Counted from the first letter of the stretch, positions 1 to 11,367 are shown. The stretch is DNA of 64,000 nt from Ciona intestinalis (GCF_000224145.3 NW_004190468.2:44050-108049); one strand, 5' to 3'. A program made the numbers and translations. Notes: a model not told the origin generated them from the letters alone.

Positions 1-92
1 TTACGACGACAATTGACTGTTGAAAGGTTGGTATATAGGAAATACAAATTTCAAAAAATAACTTTATGATATTAAATGTAATTGTACCTTAG

Positions 93-1156
93 ACCCCAGC
101 GAAGATACAGCAGTTCATTAAGTTCAGCAGCTTCATGTGACACCGGCTTTAAAAGTGGGAGTGATTGCGACCTTGACCAATCACAGCATTGTAAATATCG
201 TTCAGAATTATCCAGCACTTCCTCGCATTCCGACCTGGACGAAGCTGTCACCAAAGGTATGTGTATAGAGAAATAAAGTTGACTGTTTCCCTAATAAAAT
301 ATTTCATAATTTTTAAAAGTTGGCAGTATTTTTTACAAATTTCCCCAATATTTCTGAAACTCACAATGTTCTTGTGTTTAGAAATATTTGCTGACTCTCC
401 GGTATCCACTTCTATCAAAGCAGCGACGACTCGTTTGCTCTCATCAGACGAACCGATGGGTCGACCTTCATATTATGTAGATCCACCAGTTTTCCCTCGG
501 TTGGAAAAGTTGAAAACAGAATCCCCAGAAAAACAACTTAATGATGAGACACATATACAGCAAAGAGTGTTTGAAAATCTTCTTGAAGAACACACAAAAG
601 CCTTAGAAATTATCGGGGTAGGTTGACCTTGTCACAAGCAGTTGTTTGTATGTTTATGCGCAGTACTTATGTTTTTGCTTACTTTGTAGAATCTGGAAAA
701 CAAGTTTGGCAAACAACGAAAAGAATTGAAGATACTGAAAGCAAATTTGGACACATTGACTTCGCAACAAACATCGAATACTAAACCTACCTCATCCAAC
801 CAAAAAATTGAATCGTCGGTGTTTCAAACTCTACGCGCAATGCAAGATAAGGTATAATGAACATCTGAATAAATTAATACCATGCATAACTCGTTTGCTT
901 ATATTGTTGGTATTTTTCAGAATGTGCCAAGCATCGATATCGGAGACATCATTTATCAAGCTCTAGGAGTGACGAATGAAGAAACTGAAACAACTGCTGC
1001 TGAAGGTAAAAATAGATTGAAAGTTAAAACGTAACAAATTTTAATTTATATTTATTTCTTGTGACAATTAATCAATTTTCTTTATTTATAGATCAAACCA
1101 ACTTTGTTTCCAATCTCCACGATGTCATCAGACAGAAAAACATTTTCAATCGATGA
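93..1156 (+). CDS. 3' part of an unrecognised gene (Ser-rich / coiled-coil protein), 5' end outside the window
   Basis: Five exons join in frame: 93-256, 382-617, 690-851, 921-1005 and 1092-1156, all with GT/AG introns, ending in TGA at 1154-1156. About 237 codons are visible and upstream exons are missing. The first visible exon encodes a serine-rich stretch (RRYSSSLSSAAS). The middle is charged and probably helical (HIQQRVFENLLEEHTKALEI, then NLENKFGKQRKELKILKANL), which suggests a short coiled coil. The C-terminus is Ser/Thr/Glu-rich and ends VIRQKNIFNR. No catalytic motif, signal peptide or membrane segment is visible. I do not recognise the family. Frame continuity over five exons and a poly(A) signal 89 bases after the stop support a real gene. 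Confidence 0.75.
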
Positions 1157-1244
1157 TTTCAAATTTGTTGTTTGCATACCAATTTGTAATATTGAAATAT
1201 GAATTGTATTTAAATTTCTGTTTATTATGTTACTGCCATCGAAA

Positions 1245-1250
1245 AATAAA
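1245..1250 (+). terminator. poly(A) signal AATAAA of the gene ending at 1156
   Basis: A canonical AATAAA lies 89 bases past the stop codon, on the same strand. It would give a short 3' UTR. Confidence 0.6.
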
Positions 1251-1349
1251 CGTTTCATCAATCGTAACATTTGAAAATATACACAGTAAAGTATGGAAAC
1301 AGTATAGGAAAAATACGTCAAATTCTATAAATATAAATGAATCTCGGTG

Positions 1350-1468
1350 TTTTTTTAGTTCGCCACCTCGCAAAACGTACCTTTTTTTGACTTCTTTACT
1401 CGACAAAGCTTCGGCTTCGTGCTATTTTCGGTTGAGTATAAAGTTTTTATTTTTTATTTGCTACGAGA
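1350..1468 (-). pseudogene. Fragment homologous to the last exon of MORN5
   Basis: Read on the minus strand, this stretch matches the 3' coding end of MORN5 (9871-9990): shared blocks include AATAGCACGAAG, GTCGAGTAAA, AAGTCAA and GAGGTGGC followed by AAACTAA or GAACTAA. The matching frame is broken by indels, and the similarity stops upstream where the MORN5 exon continues. No other MORN5 exon is seen nearby. It looks like a decayed duplication fragment about 8.5 kb from the intact gene, not an active exon. Confidence 0.65.
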
Positions 1469-2528
1469 TACTATTTTGAGCATTTGTATCCACTTATACA
1501 AATTTTCATTTTTCGTTGATATGCCGCTTTAACAATGCGATAATTATTTAGTTTCAATGGGTTAACATTTATTACATAGTATTTAGGAAAAATAGTGTTT
1601 CTATGTACTAATACTAATTTAGGATATACCAAAAAGTTGTTGCCTCCCGCATAAACAGTATTAGTTTGATTGTGATGCGTCAATCGTTGTGAACTTTCAA
1701 ACGCGCTTTTAAAGAGAAATATTTTTCGGTTTAATAGTCACGAAAAGAACTACTTAATTAGGTAATTATTTGATTTTATCCAATATATAACCAATAGGAT
1801 ATAAGATTTCCAAATAAAGATGCGTAGAAATTCTTAAAAATGGCAAGAACAAGAGAGCTTACCTTTCTAATGAATGGCCACTATATACAATGTCTTACGC
1901 ATAGCTATTTTTCGTAATTACATAGAAACGTCATAACAAAAGAACGAAGAACACTAACTAAGGGAGTATAAAGGTAAAGGGAAATAAATACAATAATGCG
2001 ATATCAATATGCCCAAAACGATTAGAACGACAAACCCAAATCGTAGTTGTATCAGCAGAACGTCTGCGACAAAGTCATGAAAAATGTTACGAAGCTTGAT
2101 AAAAGACCTAGTGAAAGTTTAAGACCGGACTTCGACGATCCGCCGTTTTTACTGTCCTTTTCTGATTTTGAGCCAAACCAGTCATCAGTGCGTTACCCCT
2201 GCAACCCAACCACCGTTCGTCAGCACGACGTGGGTAGGGCGATTCGGTTGAACTTGCCACGTGCATTTTATAGTCGGCGAACCTGAGCATAAAAGATTTT
2301 GGTAGCCTACATCGTGTGCACTAACCGCTAGATATAGATTAACAGATACGTCCAAACTTTTACGAGCTTTTTAGGGGTATATGACAAACAATTAACTGGT
2401 AAAAAGGCTTCTTAATAAACGCGTGAAAAAAAAAAACAAAAAGAAAAAAAAAGTCGCCTGACAATGCATGGGTTTTACTAAAATGTTTAAAGCTTGGTCG
2501 TTTTTAGTTTCTAAACTAATAAAAAAAA
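1469..2528. other. Intergenic, no gene recognised
   Basis: AT-rich DNA between the end of the first gene and the 3' end of the MMP gene. Open frames around 2047-2290 on both strands overlap each other and have no splice context or recognisable motifs. An A-rich run lies at 2424-2452. Nothing else is supported. Confidence 0.5.
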
Positions 2529-5500
2529 TTAAACTTTATTTCGGATTTGGTATAATAATTGCTTAGTCATTTTTTGAAACTTTAGTTGTACCTTTAGGTC
2601 ACATTTAAGCATTTCTTTCAAAACACGAATTTTAATTTTTCGTTGGATTGCCCCTGTAACACTTTCAAGTGTACGGGACAACTTTAATATATAGCTACAT
2701 AGCAAGGGAACTATACGTTATACTATATGTATGACTTCCTTTTTAAAACTCTATCGATATTTGAAAGAAATTAGTCATGCACCTGTAGTATTGGCCATTC
2801 TCAAAAAAGTACGTCTTTCCTTTCCATTTCATTGCCGAATCTATATGTTTCGGCAAACCACCCCAAACACTAAGTGATTTTGGATATCCAAAGGCAACTG
2901 CTCCTCTGCTGGGGTTGTATCGCCAATACTTTTGCCCTGTTAAAAAGTTAAATGTCAAAAAAAAGTAATTGTAGTTATGTATAAGCCGGAGTATAATATT
3001 CGACAACTCTCATTAAACACGGTATAGTATTTGTATGTTTTTAATCTTCAGCATGTTTACCGACTAACGTTTGACGTCATCCTGGTTCGTGTTGTCATTA
3101 TTGTGCATTTTCCTAATCTTACGTAAAATACCGAGCCACGCGAGGTTAAAGTAAGTTTCATTTATTCATTCATTCGTCCAATCAGGGTGACAAATGAAAG
3201 TCATGTTAGTTATAATAGTAGACCAAACGGCCTATTCCGAACTGGGTTAAACACGTCTCTATTACACCTTTAATAAAGTATATCTTTCCGTTCCCACTCC
3301 ATTCAAACGCAGCATCGACAAAAGAAGGAATGTTTCTATAAATCGATGAGATATTGGAAGTCTGGATTCTGATTCCGTTGCGAAATCTGTGCAGTATGTG
3401 ACCCTGTATGTAATGATTGTTTTTGAACGGCACAAAGAAGAATTTATATCGGTTGTGTTTTCTATCATATTCTACCTTTTATCTTACCCCGACTGGGAGT
3501 TTTCATACCTGAAAGATGTCAGTATTTCCATTAAACGTGAGCGCAGCATCTACTTTGCCACTGATACCCCAAACTGTTCGAATACTGGCTGGAAATCCCT
3601 TGTCGGCATTTTTGTCGTTTAATCTCCAGAACATTTCACCTTGAAAGGCGTAAGTACTCCCGTTATTAAGACGAGTGATGGCATCAAATCTATAAAAACA
3701 AGCAGGGTAATAACTTATACCTATCATGACCGCTAAATACATATAGCAAGTCATGCATACCGAAGAAGAAACCCTGTTTGTACTTTTCGCGCTTGCAAAT
3801 GCAAATATATGTAAGTCGTAATAACACACTAAATGTTTTTTACACCAAAACAAAGGCTGCATTGTTAAAATTCCTCGCAGTATAGGTGTATACAAAAAGG
3901 TTCAGCTATTGTATATTTTGGTAAAGAACTAATCCCTAGAACCGTGAGTATTCATACACTTGTAGTTTTCTATTCTATTTTAGACGTGTCTCATGCACCA
4001 TGACACGATGGAGCTTGGAAATAGGACCAGAGTTGGCACATGCTCCAAAATATACTTGTAGGTATACATGTAGAAACTGTTACTGCTTTTCTTTATTTTT
4101 TCATTTCGTTATAACGCGGATGTTCATACACCTCGTAGCAGCTTACGAGTTACCAAGTATATGTTACTTTATCGAGGATTAACTGATAGTTTTGTGTGAC
4201 TGATAGTTTAAACTAGTGACCACTGTGTTAAGCAATTTCCGTTCAGTGTCTTGCCCAAGGACACATACGCCCACATTGGTAGCAGCGTCGAGCATTGAAG
4301 TCATTACCTCGGGGTTAGGAAATATAAATTAGTAAGTTACCTTCCGTTGCAAGAACTGATTGGGGGAACTTTTGTGTTGGTTTGTTCAGTTTTGCCAGTA
4401 GTTGGCACTGGTGACTGTGTAACTGTGTCTGTTTTCTCTAATGATTTTCCGTATAGTTCCTGAACAGCTAAAGCAAAGATAAAACCTTTGATTTGTGTTG
4501 TAAATTATACTGTTTAATTCCATATATATTTTAAATATATATTTCTGTAGATATATATACAGCCATGCAGCATGTATCCTTTACCTTGAATGTCGTCACT
4601 ATGAAGACCCTTTGTATTCGGGCTGTAAAATGGGGCCATCAACGCTGTTGTGACGTCACTGTGTGAAAGTCCCAGACTGTGTCCAAACTCATGGGCCGCC
4701 ACAGTGCCTAATTTAACTGAAAATTAAAGAATACCTTACTATAACTCTTCCTTCTGACAACTGAATATAGACGCTATCAGTTTTAAATGCAAGCTTTTAA
4801 TTTCATCACAGAGAGTTACCAATATTAGTTTTGCCTATTTACCTCCGCTTGCACTGCTAATCGACCATGGTTCTGCTTCGTCAAAATGAACGTTACCACC
4901 AAAGACTGGGAAGTAAGCATGCGCAAGTGTGTGACCAGGACCGTCGAACGAGTCCCAATCTCCGTGGTCTCCGACAGCGAACATAATTTCAATGTCCGCA
5001 TGTTCACCTTTCGTAACTTTGCTGAACCGTAGACTTGAATTGTCCTCCCACCACTGTTAGATGTTATGCAACAGTAAAGCTTCGGTGAAAACAGTTGAAA
5101 ATGAGAAATTATTTTAAGCCGTTACCATAACAAATCTAATAAACACAATCTATCGTTTTCAGAAACCAAAGAAATATATCACGCATATTCAAGTTCAGAT
5201 ATAGTTCACGTTTCATTGTCCTTTTTTCTTTTTTCTACAGAATTTTAAATCCTTATTCACTCTTATAGGAGACTTGGTACTTGTTTAATGGAACATTGGA
5301 TATTATATGTTCTAGTGGTATTTGTCTTACCCCTGTGAGAAAAAATATGAAATCTTCACTCACTTGAAAAGCGGTTCGTATTTCAGATTCACTTTGCGAA
5401 ACAGATAACTTAGTGGGATAATTGATAAACTTGTATGTAAGTTGTTTATGGTCCCACTTGCCTCCTTTAAGAGCATATCGCTTCTTCCGTTTAGCATTAA

Positions 5501-6496
5501 CGGTCCCTATTAAAAGTGGACATCTCGTTTTGAAAATTCCACCCCTGGGTTTGGGATGAAAGGAAAGAAGAAAATAAATGCAAACCTGTCATGTCTGGGT
5601 TCCCGCATCGTTTTTCGTCCATTTTTGTCAATGTTGCTTCGTCTAGTTTGCCGGTAATTGGAAGATCAGAGAATTCTTGAAATGCTCGAAGAGCTTCCTC
5701 CAGATAAGATGACGACATGCGGTTGCCAGCAGACCTGCGGTAGCTTGGGGGTGCAGCGTAGCCGAACTTTTCCAAGTAGGACTGTATGAAAATATTACTT
5801 GAAGAAATAAAACGCGTCTTGAACGAAGGCTTAAAGAATTCGGCTTTAGCGACTATGCAACAAGTCTTTGCTACAAGATAGAATTCAAACGGGTATCTGT
5901 GGTAATGCGAAAGTCTGATTACGGAAATGGCTGTTTTTAGAATTATGGGTTATTCACCAACACTATGAACATCCAATAAGATGTATTAATGCTGTCGACC
6001 AGTTACAGGCTACTATTCAAAATTATTTAGGATCGAGACGGACTTGTGCCCCTTTCAACAACTGCTCGTCTTTGTTATCTATATTTGACGTCGAGCGAAT
6101 TTCACAGTGACTTTGTGTGTATTTTGTCCTACTCAACACGTCAGCAGTTTTCGCTTTTTATTATTGAGTGTCATTTCACCCTGATGAAGAAGACCTTAAT
6201 AGGACGTCGAAACGTTGTATATACCAATATTCTTGACGGAAGAAAATGCAAGTTAATATATGCCTTGTAGAGACAGTGTATATAAAAATATAACTTTTAA
6301 TTTACTATAACATGGTGATATTTTACAATCAGACTTATAGCCTGGTGCATAGTTTCAAGGTTATTAGGTTATAAAATTAACTGGTACTTTTGCATGAAAA
6401 ATGATATTTACTTACCGCAGCTTTTGATGGAGATATAGCAGCAGAAGAAATCTCGTCAATCAATGAAATAAAAATAACAGCGAATACCAGACGCAT
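2529..6496 (-). CDS. Secreted matrix metalloproteinase with furin site and hemopexin domain
   Basis: Exons in transcript order: 6496-6416, 5781-5586, 5506-5364, 5053-4843, 4716-4585, 4467-4341, 3689-3509, 3403-3268, 2936-2783, then an uncertain last exon. A signal peptide ([19 protein letters not shown]) is followed by a peptidoglycan-binding-like prodomain and the cysteine switch KRCGNPDM (Cys about 86). A furin site RKKR (99-102) precedes the catalytic domain. The zinc site is [12 protein letters not shown] (219-230) with Met-turn ALMAPFY. A Thr/Pro hinge leads to hemopexin blades starting at SSCNGRFDA. The furin site resembles MMP11, MMP28 and membrane-type MMPs, but no membrane anchor is visible. 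The last exon is unresolved. A candidate at 2661-2529 keeps frame, supplies a closing Cys and gives 497 aa, but its acceptor is weak. A second candidate, 2653-2632, ends after seven residues. A minus-strand AATAAA at 2540-2535 fits either. Confidence 0.88.
4214..4316 (-). repeat. SINE fragment in an MMP intron
   Basis: On the minus strand this shares the block around TTGGGCAAGACA and the flanking GTGGTCAC with the fuller tRNA-derived SINE at 23318-23600. It is truncated and lies in the intron between 3690 and 4340. Confidence 0.6.
6050..6270 (+). repeat. Possible dispersed-repeat tail in MMP intron 1
   Basis: The segment carries CTGATGAAGAAGACC then GACGTCGAAACGTTG. From memory, this kind of motif (TGA-GAAG ... 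CGAAACGTTG) ends many dispersed repeats in aquatic animals. No second copy is visible in the window, so repeat identity is inferred. The 74-codon open frame here has no splice or family support. Confidence 0.3.
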
Positions 6497-7239
6497 TTTA
6501 CACAGAATAATAATATATATACTCAAATTAAGTTGGAAATCTTATGCTTGGTATATATCTAAAAATGGTCTTAAACAGAAAATACCAATTAACGGAAAAT
6601 GTACATACACCAGATGGAAATGTTCAAGCACCGAAGTTAAAAAAACAGGCCATAAATGAATCTCGTGAACTCGAATAAAAACTCAATAAAAAAGATCGAC
6701 AGTGATGCTGCGATAAAATGCATCGAATTTTTTATAAAAAAAAAAACATATCACTTAACTTGGAGTGGTTAAACCTTACAAACGGTTTAATAAATAATTT
6801 TGTCCCGCAAATATCAGTGTGATCGATGAACACGAAGGTCAAGTTGGACAACATCTGAAATATATACTCTGTGAAACTCACATGAGCTAACGCAGGCAAA
6901 ATCGACTGTCAGTCATTAATAACTTTGTTAGACGTTGACCCATAATCCTAAGTCATATAAAAACAACTATTAAACCTTATACGCTAACTAAAAATGACCT
7001 GCGCTTCTTTATTTGCGACTGAAAAAACAGCTAATCTGTTTAAATTATGAACGGCTCTAAAGTATTTTTTTGTCTGCTGTTACGTATTTCATGGCACACG
7101 CGATCCCCTATATTTGCCTAATTTAATGGTGCTATTCCTTTTCCGCCAAAAGCAAAGTGACTGCATGTTTAGGTTGAGCGGGTATTATACGCACGTACCT
7201 GGATAAAACCCTCCGCATGTGTGACGTCACTCTAAGAGA

Positions 7240-7446
7240 AAAACTAGGGGTAGGGAAAGACGGGACACCCTTATAGCATATAATATCCAAATATCTTGAT
7301 CGAGATTTAAACAATTAGCAACGGTCTATATTATGAGAGTCGTGAGGATATGGTTTTATAATTATTTGCATTTTTGGTTAACTACCAAATGGGATGAGAA
7401 TATAGAATAAATATGTGTCCCGTTTACCCCCACCCTACTATATGAC
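7240..7446 (-). mobile_element. MITE-like inverted-repeat element, copy 1
   Basis: About 200 bp. One end reads GGGTAGGGAAAGACGGGACACC, close to the reverse complement of the other end (TGTCCCGTTTACCCCCACCC, then TACTATA). The interior shares ATCCAAATATCTTGATCG and AACGGTCTAT with copies 2 and 3. It has no coding capacity. Inverted ends, fixed length and AT-rich interior fit a non-autonomous DNA transposon; short inverted-repeat elements are known in Ciona. Confidence 0.65.
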
Positions 7447-8519
7447 GGTTTTGGGGGGAAATGACGAATTAGTACTATCACACCTTCATTAATTGACAAC
7501 ACTTTAAAAAATATATTAAAACACAAGGAGTTATTTAGCGATTCGCACAACAGATAAAATTTTACAACTTCGAAACACACACAGGATAAGACGGGACAGT
7601 TTAAAATCATTATTACTTTAGTTTAATAAGTGAAATTATTATTAAATACACGTAAATAACAAGAAATAGTGTCGTACGCTTTGAAAATCAAGTTTAAACA
7701 TATTTTCTTGCCCCACCGCTTAAGTTTTTAACATGTTTCCTGCAGTATGATATAAAGAATGGGCATTCTTCGAACAATAATGTTTATTGTTAGAACATCA
7801 GACTACACAACTACAAAGTGGGGAAATACGGGACAAAAAGTGTTCGCGTGTCACATATCTCAGTCTTTCAAACAAAACTGAAACAATTTTTTGAGACAAA
7901 ATCAAACTGTATAAAACATTTCATCTTATTTAACTATGGTACTGTATTAGTAATTCAAAAACACAAACTACACATTTTCGGCAGTTATAATACGATTCAG
8001 CGAGCAGTTAAGTGAGCATTTTGTTTATTGTCGGATCCCAAACTATGGGCGCGTAGATGTAGCTACCATCATTCTAGGCATTTATATACCAAAAAGTTTA
8101 ATTTTTTTGTGTTTTGACACATCGGACGAGTTTACAACCATTTGTAATCCCTGGTTGCAACACATCTAGAATTTCTTTATATTAAGGCAGAACCCAAGAA
8201 AATTATTGTCCTAAACAAGTTCCCTCATGTTAAAAGCCACGTTCCGCATCACTTGCAAGAATGCAGGCACTTGAACCACAGGAATCTAAACACAGAATTA
8301 GGCTAACTAACGGTTTGTTTGTTCGCCACACTTGAGCAATTGTGCAAAATACGTGAGTGTTTGTAGAAATTTGTATTGAAAGCGGTTGTATTTAATTTTT
8401 AATATTATCTACCGCTGTAGCAGCACAGAATTCGGAACACAAAATTTGGAAGAAAATATGTAGTATTCCTTTAATTATTGTTACAATATGAAAAATGAAA
8501 ACGAATTGAATTCGTATAC

Positions 8520-8690
8520 AGTAGGGCGGGGGAAGACTTTAGCACATAATATCCAAATATTCTGATCGTGTTTCAAACAATTAACAACGGTCTATGGGAG
8601 TTTTATAATTCTTTAAATGTTCTTTGTTTACTACCCAATTGTATAAGGTGTCCCATCTTGCTTCACCTTTTTATATATAAAGTTAGTAAA
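8520..8690 (-). mobile_element. MITE-like inverted-repeat element, copy 2
   Basis: Shares the end GTAGGGCGGGGGAAGA, the interior ATCCAAATATTCTGATCGTG and AACAACGGTCTATGGGAG, and the opposite end GGTGTCCCATCTTGC with the other copies. It is slightly shorter and more decayed at its right end. Confidence 0.6.
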
Positions 8691-9394
8691 GAAAATATCA
8701 CAGCCCGTTAAATGTGTTAAATTACATACACACGTGTCAGAATATTGTTAATATAAAATATTTACCTGATTGTTCCGCGTTATCCCAAATTGTACTTTTG
8801 TAGATATTTATTGCCAAACTTTAAAAAGTTTGTTTGTAACTCAACAATTTATATCTCATGGGCATTTCTTATGCCCCTAAATTGCAAACAAATGTTTACT
8901 GTCACGGGTGTGCCAGGAACAGACAAGTCTTTTAACCAGGTGTACAGAAGCGCCGGTTTTGTGCCGTCATTCTTTCCGTATAGCTGATGATGCTTTTCTA
9001 CTTTCGTTTGTATATTAATTCTGCCCTAGAACACATACACAACTAAAATGTGGGGGAAGATGGAACTCTAAATTGAAATGTATTTACATTAGCAGTATTC
9101 TGCAACTTGTAGTTAACCTATCGAGTTTTACCAACTGTGCTAGTTTCTTTGCCATGTAAACTTTATATACATAACGTTAAACCGATATTTTTCGTTGTTT
9201 TTATCTCAAATTAAAGTCACATTGACCCCTGCCTATTTTCTTCATGCTTATATCTCAGTTAATCACAAAACTAAAACTAGTTTTATGAGACAAAGTATAC
9301 TGTTTCTTTTTTACCTATTTTTTTACATATTAACATTACCTTCCTGATGATCATTAAATTGTGGGTCCGTAAAAAGAAATTAAAAAAGTCGCGT

Positions 9395-9598
9395 CTCACA
9401 AAGTGGTGGGCGGGAGACAGGACACCTTTTAACTCTACTTTTTTGTCCCATTTTATAGTAAACAAAGAACATTCATATAGAATTATAAAACTATACTATC
9501 ACGAATCCGATAGACCGTTGTTAATTGTTCAAAACACGATCAGTATTTTTTGATATCATACGCTAAAGGTGCTGTCCTATCTCCCCCCTACTATATAC
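9395..9598 (+). mobile_element. MITE-like inverted-repeat element, copy 3
   Basis: Opposite orientation to copies 1 and 2. Left end GTGGGCGGGAGACAGGACACC, interior AGTAAACAAAGAACATT and ATAGACCGTTGTTAATTG, right end TGTCCTATCTCCCCCCTACT. The interior is the reverse complement of copy 2. Confidence 0.62.
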
Positions 9599-9823
9599 AC
9601 ATTTATTTTAATTTCCAGGTTTAACTGAACAATTGCACCTTTTTTTTCAAAGCAACTAGCCAATAACTAAATATAAATCCATTCGTTTAGGTATTCTTTT
9701 CTAACGCGTGTCTTTGTATACTCAAACAGGATGACTCAAGGCACACCATGCTTTTGTTATCCAAAGTAAAATTACTTGAAAACACTGGGTTGTTATGTTA
9801 CATGGGTGCTTGCCATGACTGTG

Positions 9824-9829
9824 TTTATT
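9824..9829 (-). terminator. Poly(A) signal AATAAA of MORN5
   Basis: AATAAA on the minus strand, 42 bases past the MORN5 stop codon. Confidence 0.6.
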
Positions 9830-9870
9830 TTGTTAAATTATAAAAAAAATGCATTAATCTCGTTTTTTTG

Positions 9871-11026
9871 TTAGTTTGCCACCTCTCCAAACGTCACTTT
9901 TTTATTGACTTTTTTACTCGACGAAGCTTCTTCAGACTTCGTGCTATTTTTGTATAAGGTAAAATTTCCCATTTTTCTTTTCGCTCCGAGCCCAACCCTA
10001 TCGCTTATAGCGATGACGTCATCATAGTTGGTGACTCTTTGGCAACATACAAAGTCATCGCAACCACTGCGACAAAACGTTACGATCCAGTCGTGTTCCT
10101 GCGCTGTTACGTTTCGTATAAATGATCTCGGCTTCTCGCTGGAAATGGACGAACTGGCTTGGCCATTCTTGTCTTCCAAATCTAAAAACATAATAATGTG
10201 TCGAAACTCGATTTAGCCGAAGTCGGAATTGCACAGATTCTTTATAGTGAATATGTTATATATTATCTGATATAAAACTGCTATGGCGTATACGGCTGCG
10301 TTGACGTTTCACTGCTTCATTTTTATATGGTATACTTACCGGTTTCTGTTTCTTCGAAATATTTGTAAACTATGCGAGAATATGGGTCGTAAAATCCATC
10401 GCCTACGTCATAGCAGCTTTGTGGTATTTGGCGTATTGGTTTGCCATTTACATCACAATCCGGAACAAGCAAGCATTTGTCCACTGGCCGTAAACCTCCG
10501 GTGATTTCCTGAATTAAACACTCTCCGTAAGTGCTTTACTGTAGAAGCACAAGAACCGGCTGTTGTCTAGGGTGGCCAGACTGTATGGTTATTCCATTTT
10601 TTGGGACAAACGGATAAGGTTTAAAAATCTAACCTTGTAAAATCGTCTATCCCATACACGATTCCCGTACCGCCAACCAGTTAAAGTGTCTCCGTTCTCT
10701 TCAAATTCCAACCCGTCATCGAATATATAGCGACCAATTCCAACTTCTTTACCACACAGCCAATTAGCTTCATACCGACCACCATTTGTAAAATGAAGAT
10801 TGCCTTTTGGGAAAATTACCAATTGCTATATTGATGTTACTTGTAAACTCGTATATACACTACCTTTGCCATGAAACATCCCATCTTTGAACTCCCCTTC
10901 ATAGCGTGTATGCGTATCAAACCAGTATGTCCCTCGACCAGTCATCCTGCCATTCTGTAATTCGCCAACATAATTTGCTAGTCGATGGGGTTGTTTCTTT
11001 GGGTCAGTATTTTCGTTTTCTATCAT
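9871..11026 (-). CDS. MORN5: MORN repeat-containing protein 5
   Basis: Four exons: 11026-10864, 10803-10634, 10508-10340 and 10181-9871, giving 271 codons (270 aa), all frames consistent. MORN repeats are visible at the N-terminus (YVGELQNGRMTGRGTYWF, YEGEFKDGMFHGKG) and continue as GGRYEANWLCGKEVGIGRY. Next come DGLEFEENG, WDRRFYK, PQSCYDVGDGFYDPYSRIV and a tail with FIRNVTAQEHDWIVTFCRSG. This order matches vertebrate MORN5 (KDGMFHGEGT, YDRRFY, GYYDCGDGFYNP, DEHEWITRTCRKG) as I remember it. The vertebrate protein is about 160 aa. This one has a longer N-terminus and a lysine/serine-rich C-terminal extension ending VTFGEVAN. MORN5 is associated with ciliated cells and testis in vertebrates; its biochemical role is unclear. 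AG lies directly before the start codon, a possible splice or spliced-leader acceptor. Confidence 0.9.
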
Positions 11027-11323
11027 CTTATTTGGTTAAGTAACCACTTGGTATACCAATAATAATAAATTAATTGCATATTTGATTTGTTTGTCACCCT
11101 ATTTGTCTCCGAACACTATATGTTATAACGTCATAAAGCATTTTGAAAAGTGTTATAAATGTGTGTAACCGGAATATTTATTATTACTGAGAAAAATGCA
11201 TAACCAAGGACTCAAAGATAAAGTTGTGCCAATCGTAACAGTCACACAGTGGCGCAAATGTTCTCTCCTTAAATACTATGAGAAACACATGTTTCCGTGC
11301 TTATTGTTTACTACTAATATCAA

Positions 11324-11342
11324 CCAATGAGATGAAGCCAAC
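11324..11342 (+). promoter_or_regulatory. Near-consensus ER stress response element (ERSE)
   Basis: CCAAT, nine bases, then CCAAC: one base off the ERSE consensus CCAAT-N9-CCACG. It is 26 bases from the perfect element at 11368-11386 and in the opposite orientation. The mammalian GRP94 promoter uses multiple ERSEs bound by NF-Y and ATF6, which supports function here. Confidence 0.6.
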
Positions 11343-11367
11343 TCTGTTTTGCCGGTGACGTATATCT

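Larger units (their letters stand above)
6497..9823. other. Intergenic between the MMP and MORN5 genes
   Basis: No gene is recognised. This is AT-rich DNA containing three inverted-repeat elements (7240-7446, 8520-8690, 9395-9598) and shorter look-alike ends near 7815-7840 and 9045-9070. Short open frames here lie within or beside the repeats. The MMP promoter must lie just above 6496, but no clear TATA or operator could be assigned. Confidence 0.5.

Noticed and set aside
2047..2290. Overlapping open frames on both strands, considered as the last MMP exon
   Set aside because: No hemopexin motif and no frame-compatible acceptor; the nearer candidates at 2529-2661 and 2632-2653 fit better.
3262..3468. 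Alternative earlier acceptor for MMP exon 8 (after TGATAG at about 3463)
   Set aside because: It does not keep the frame with exon 7; the acceptor before 3403 does, and gives the expected hemopexin pattern.
6181..6214. Hammerhead-ribozyme-like core (CTGATGA followed 21 bases later by GAAAC) in MMP intron 1
   Set aside because: The intervening bases do not form a proper stem II next to the core, and no complementary stem III or cleavage-site strand was found nearby. More likely a chance match in a repeat tail.
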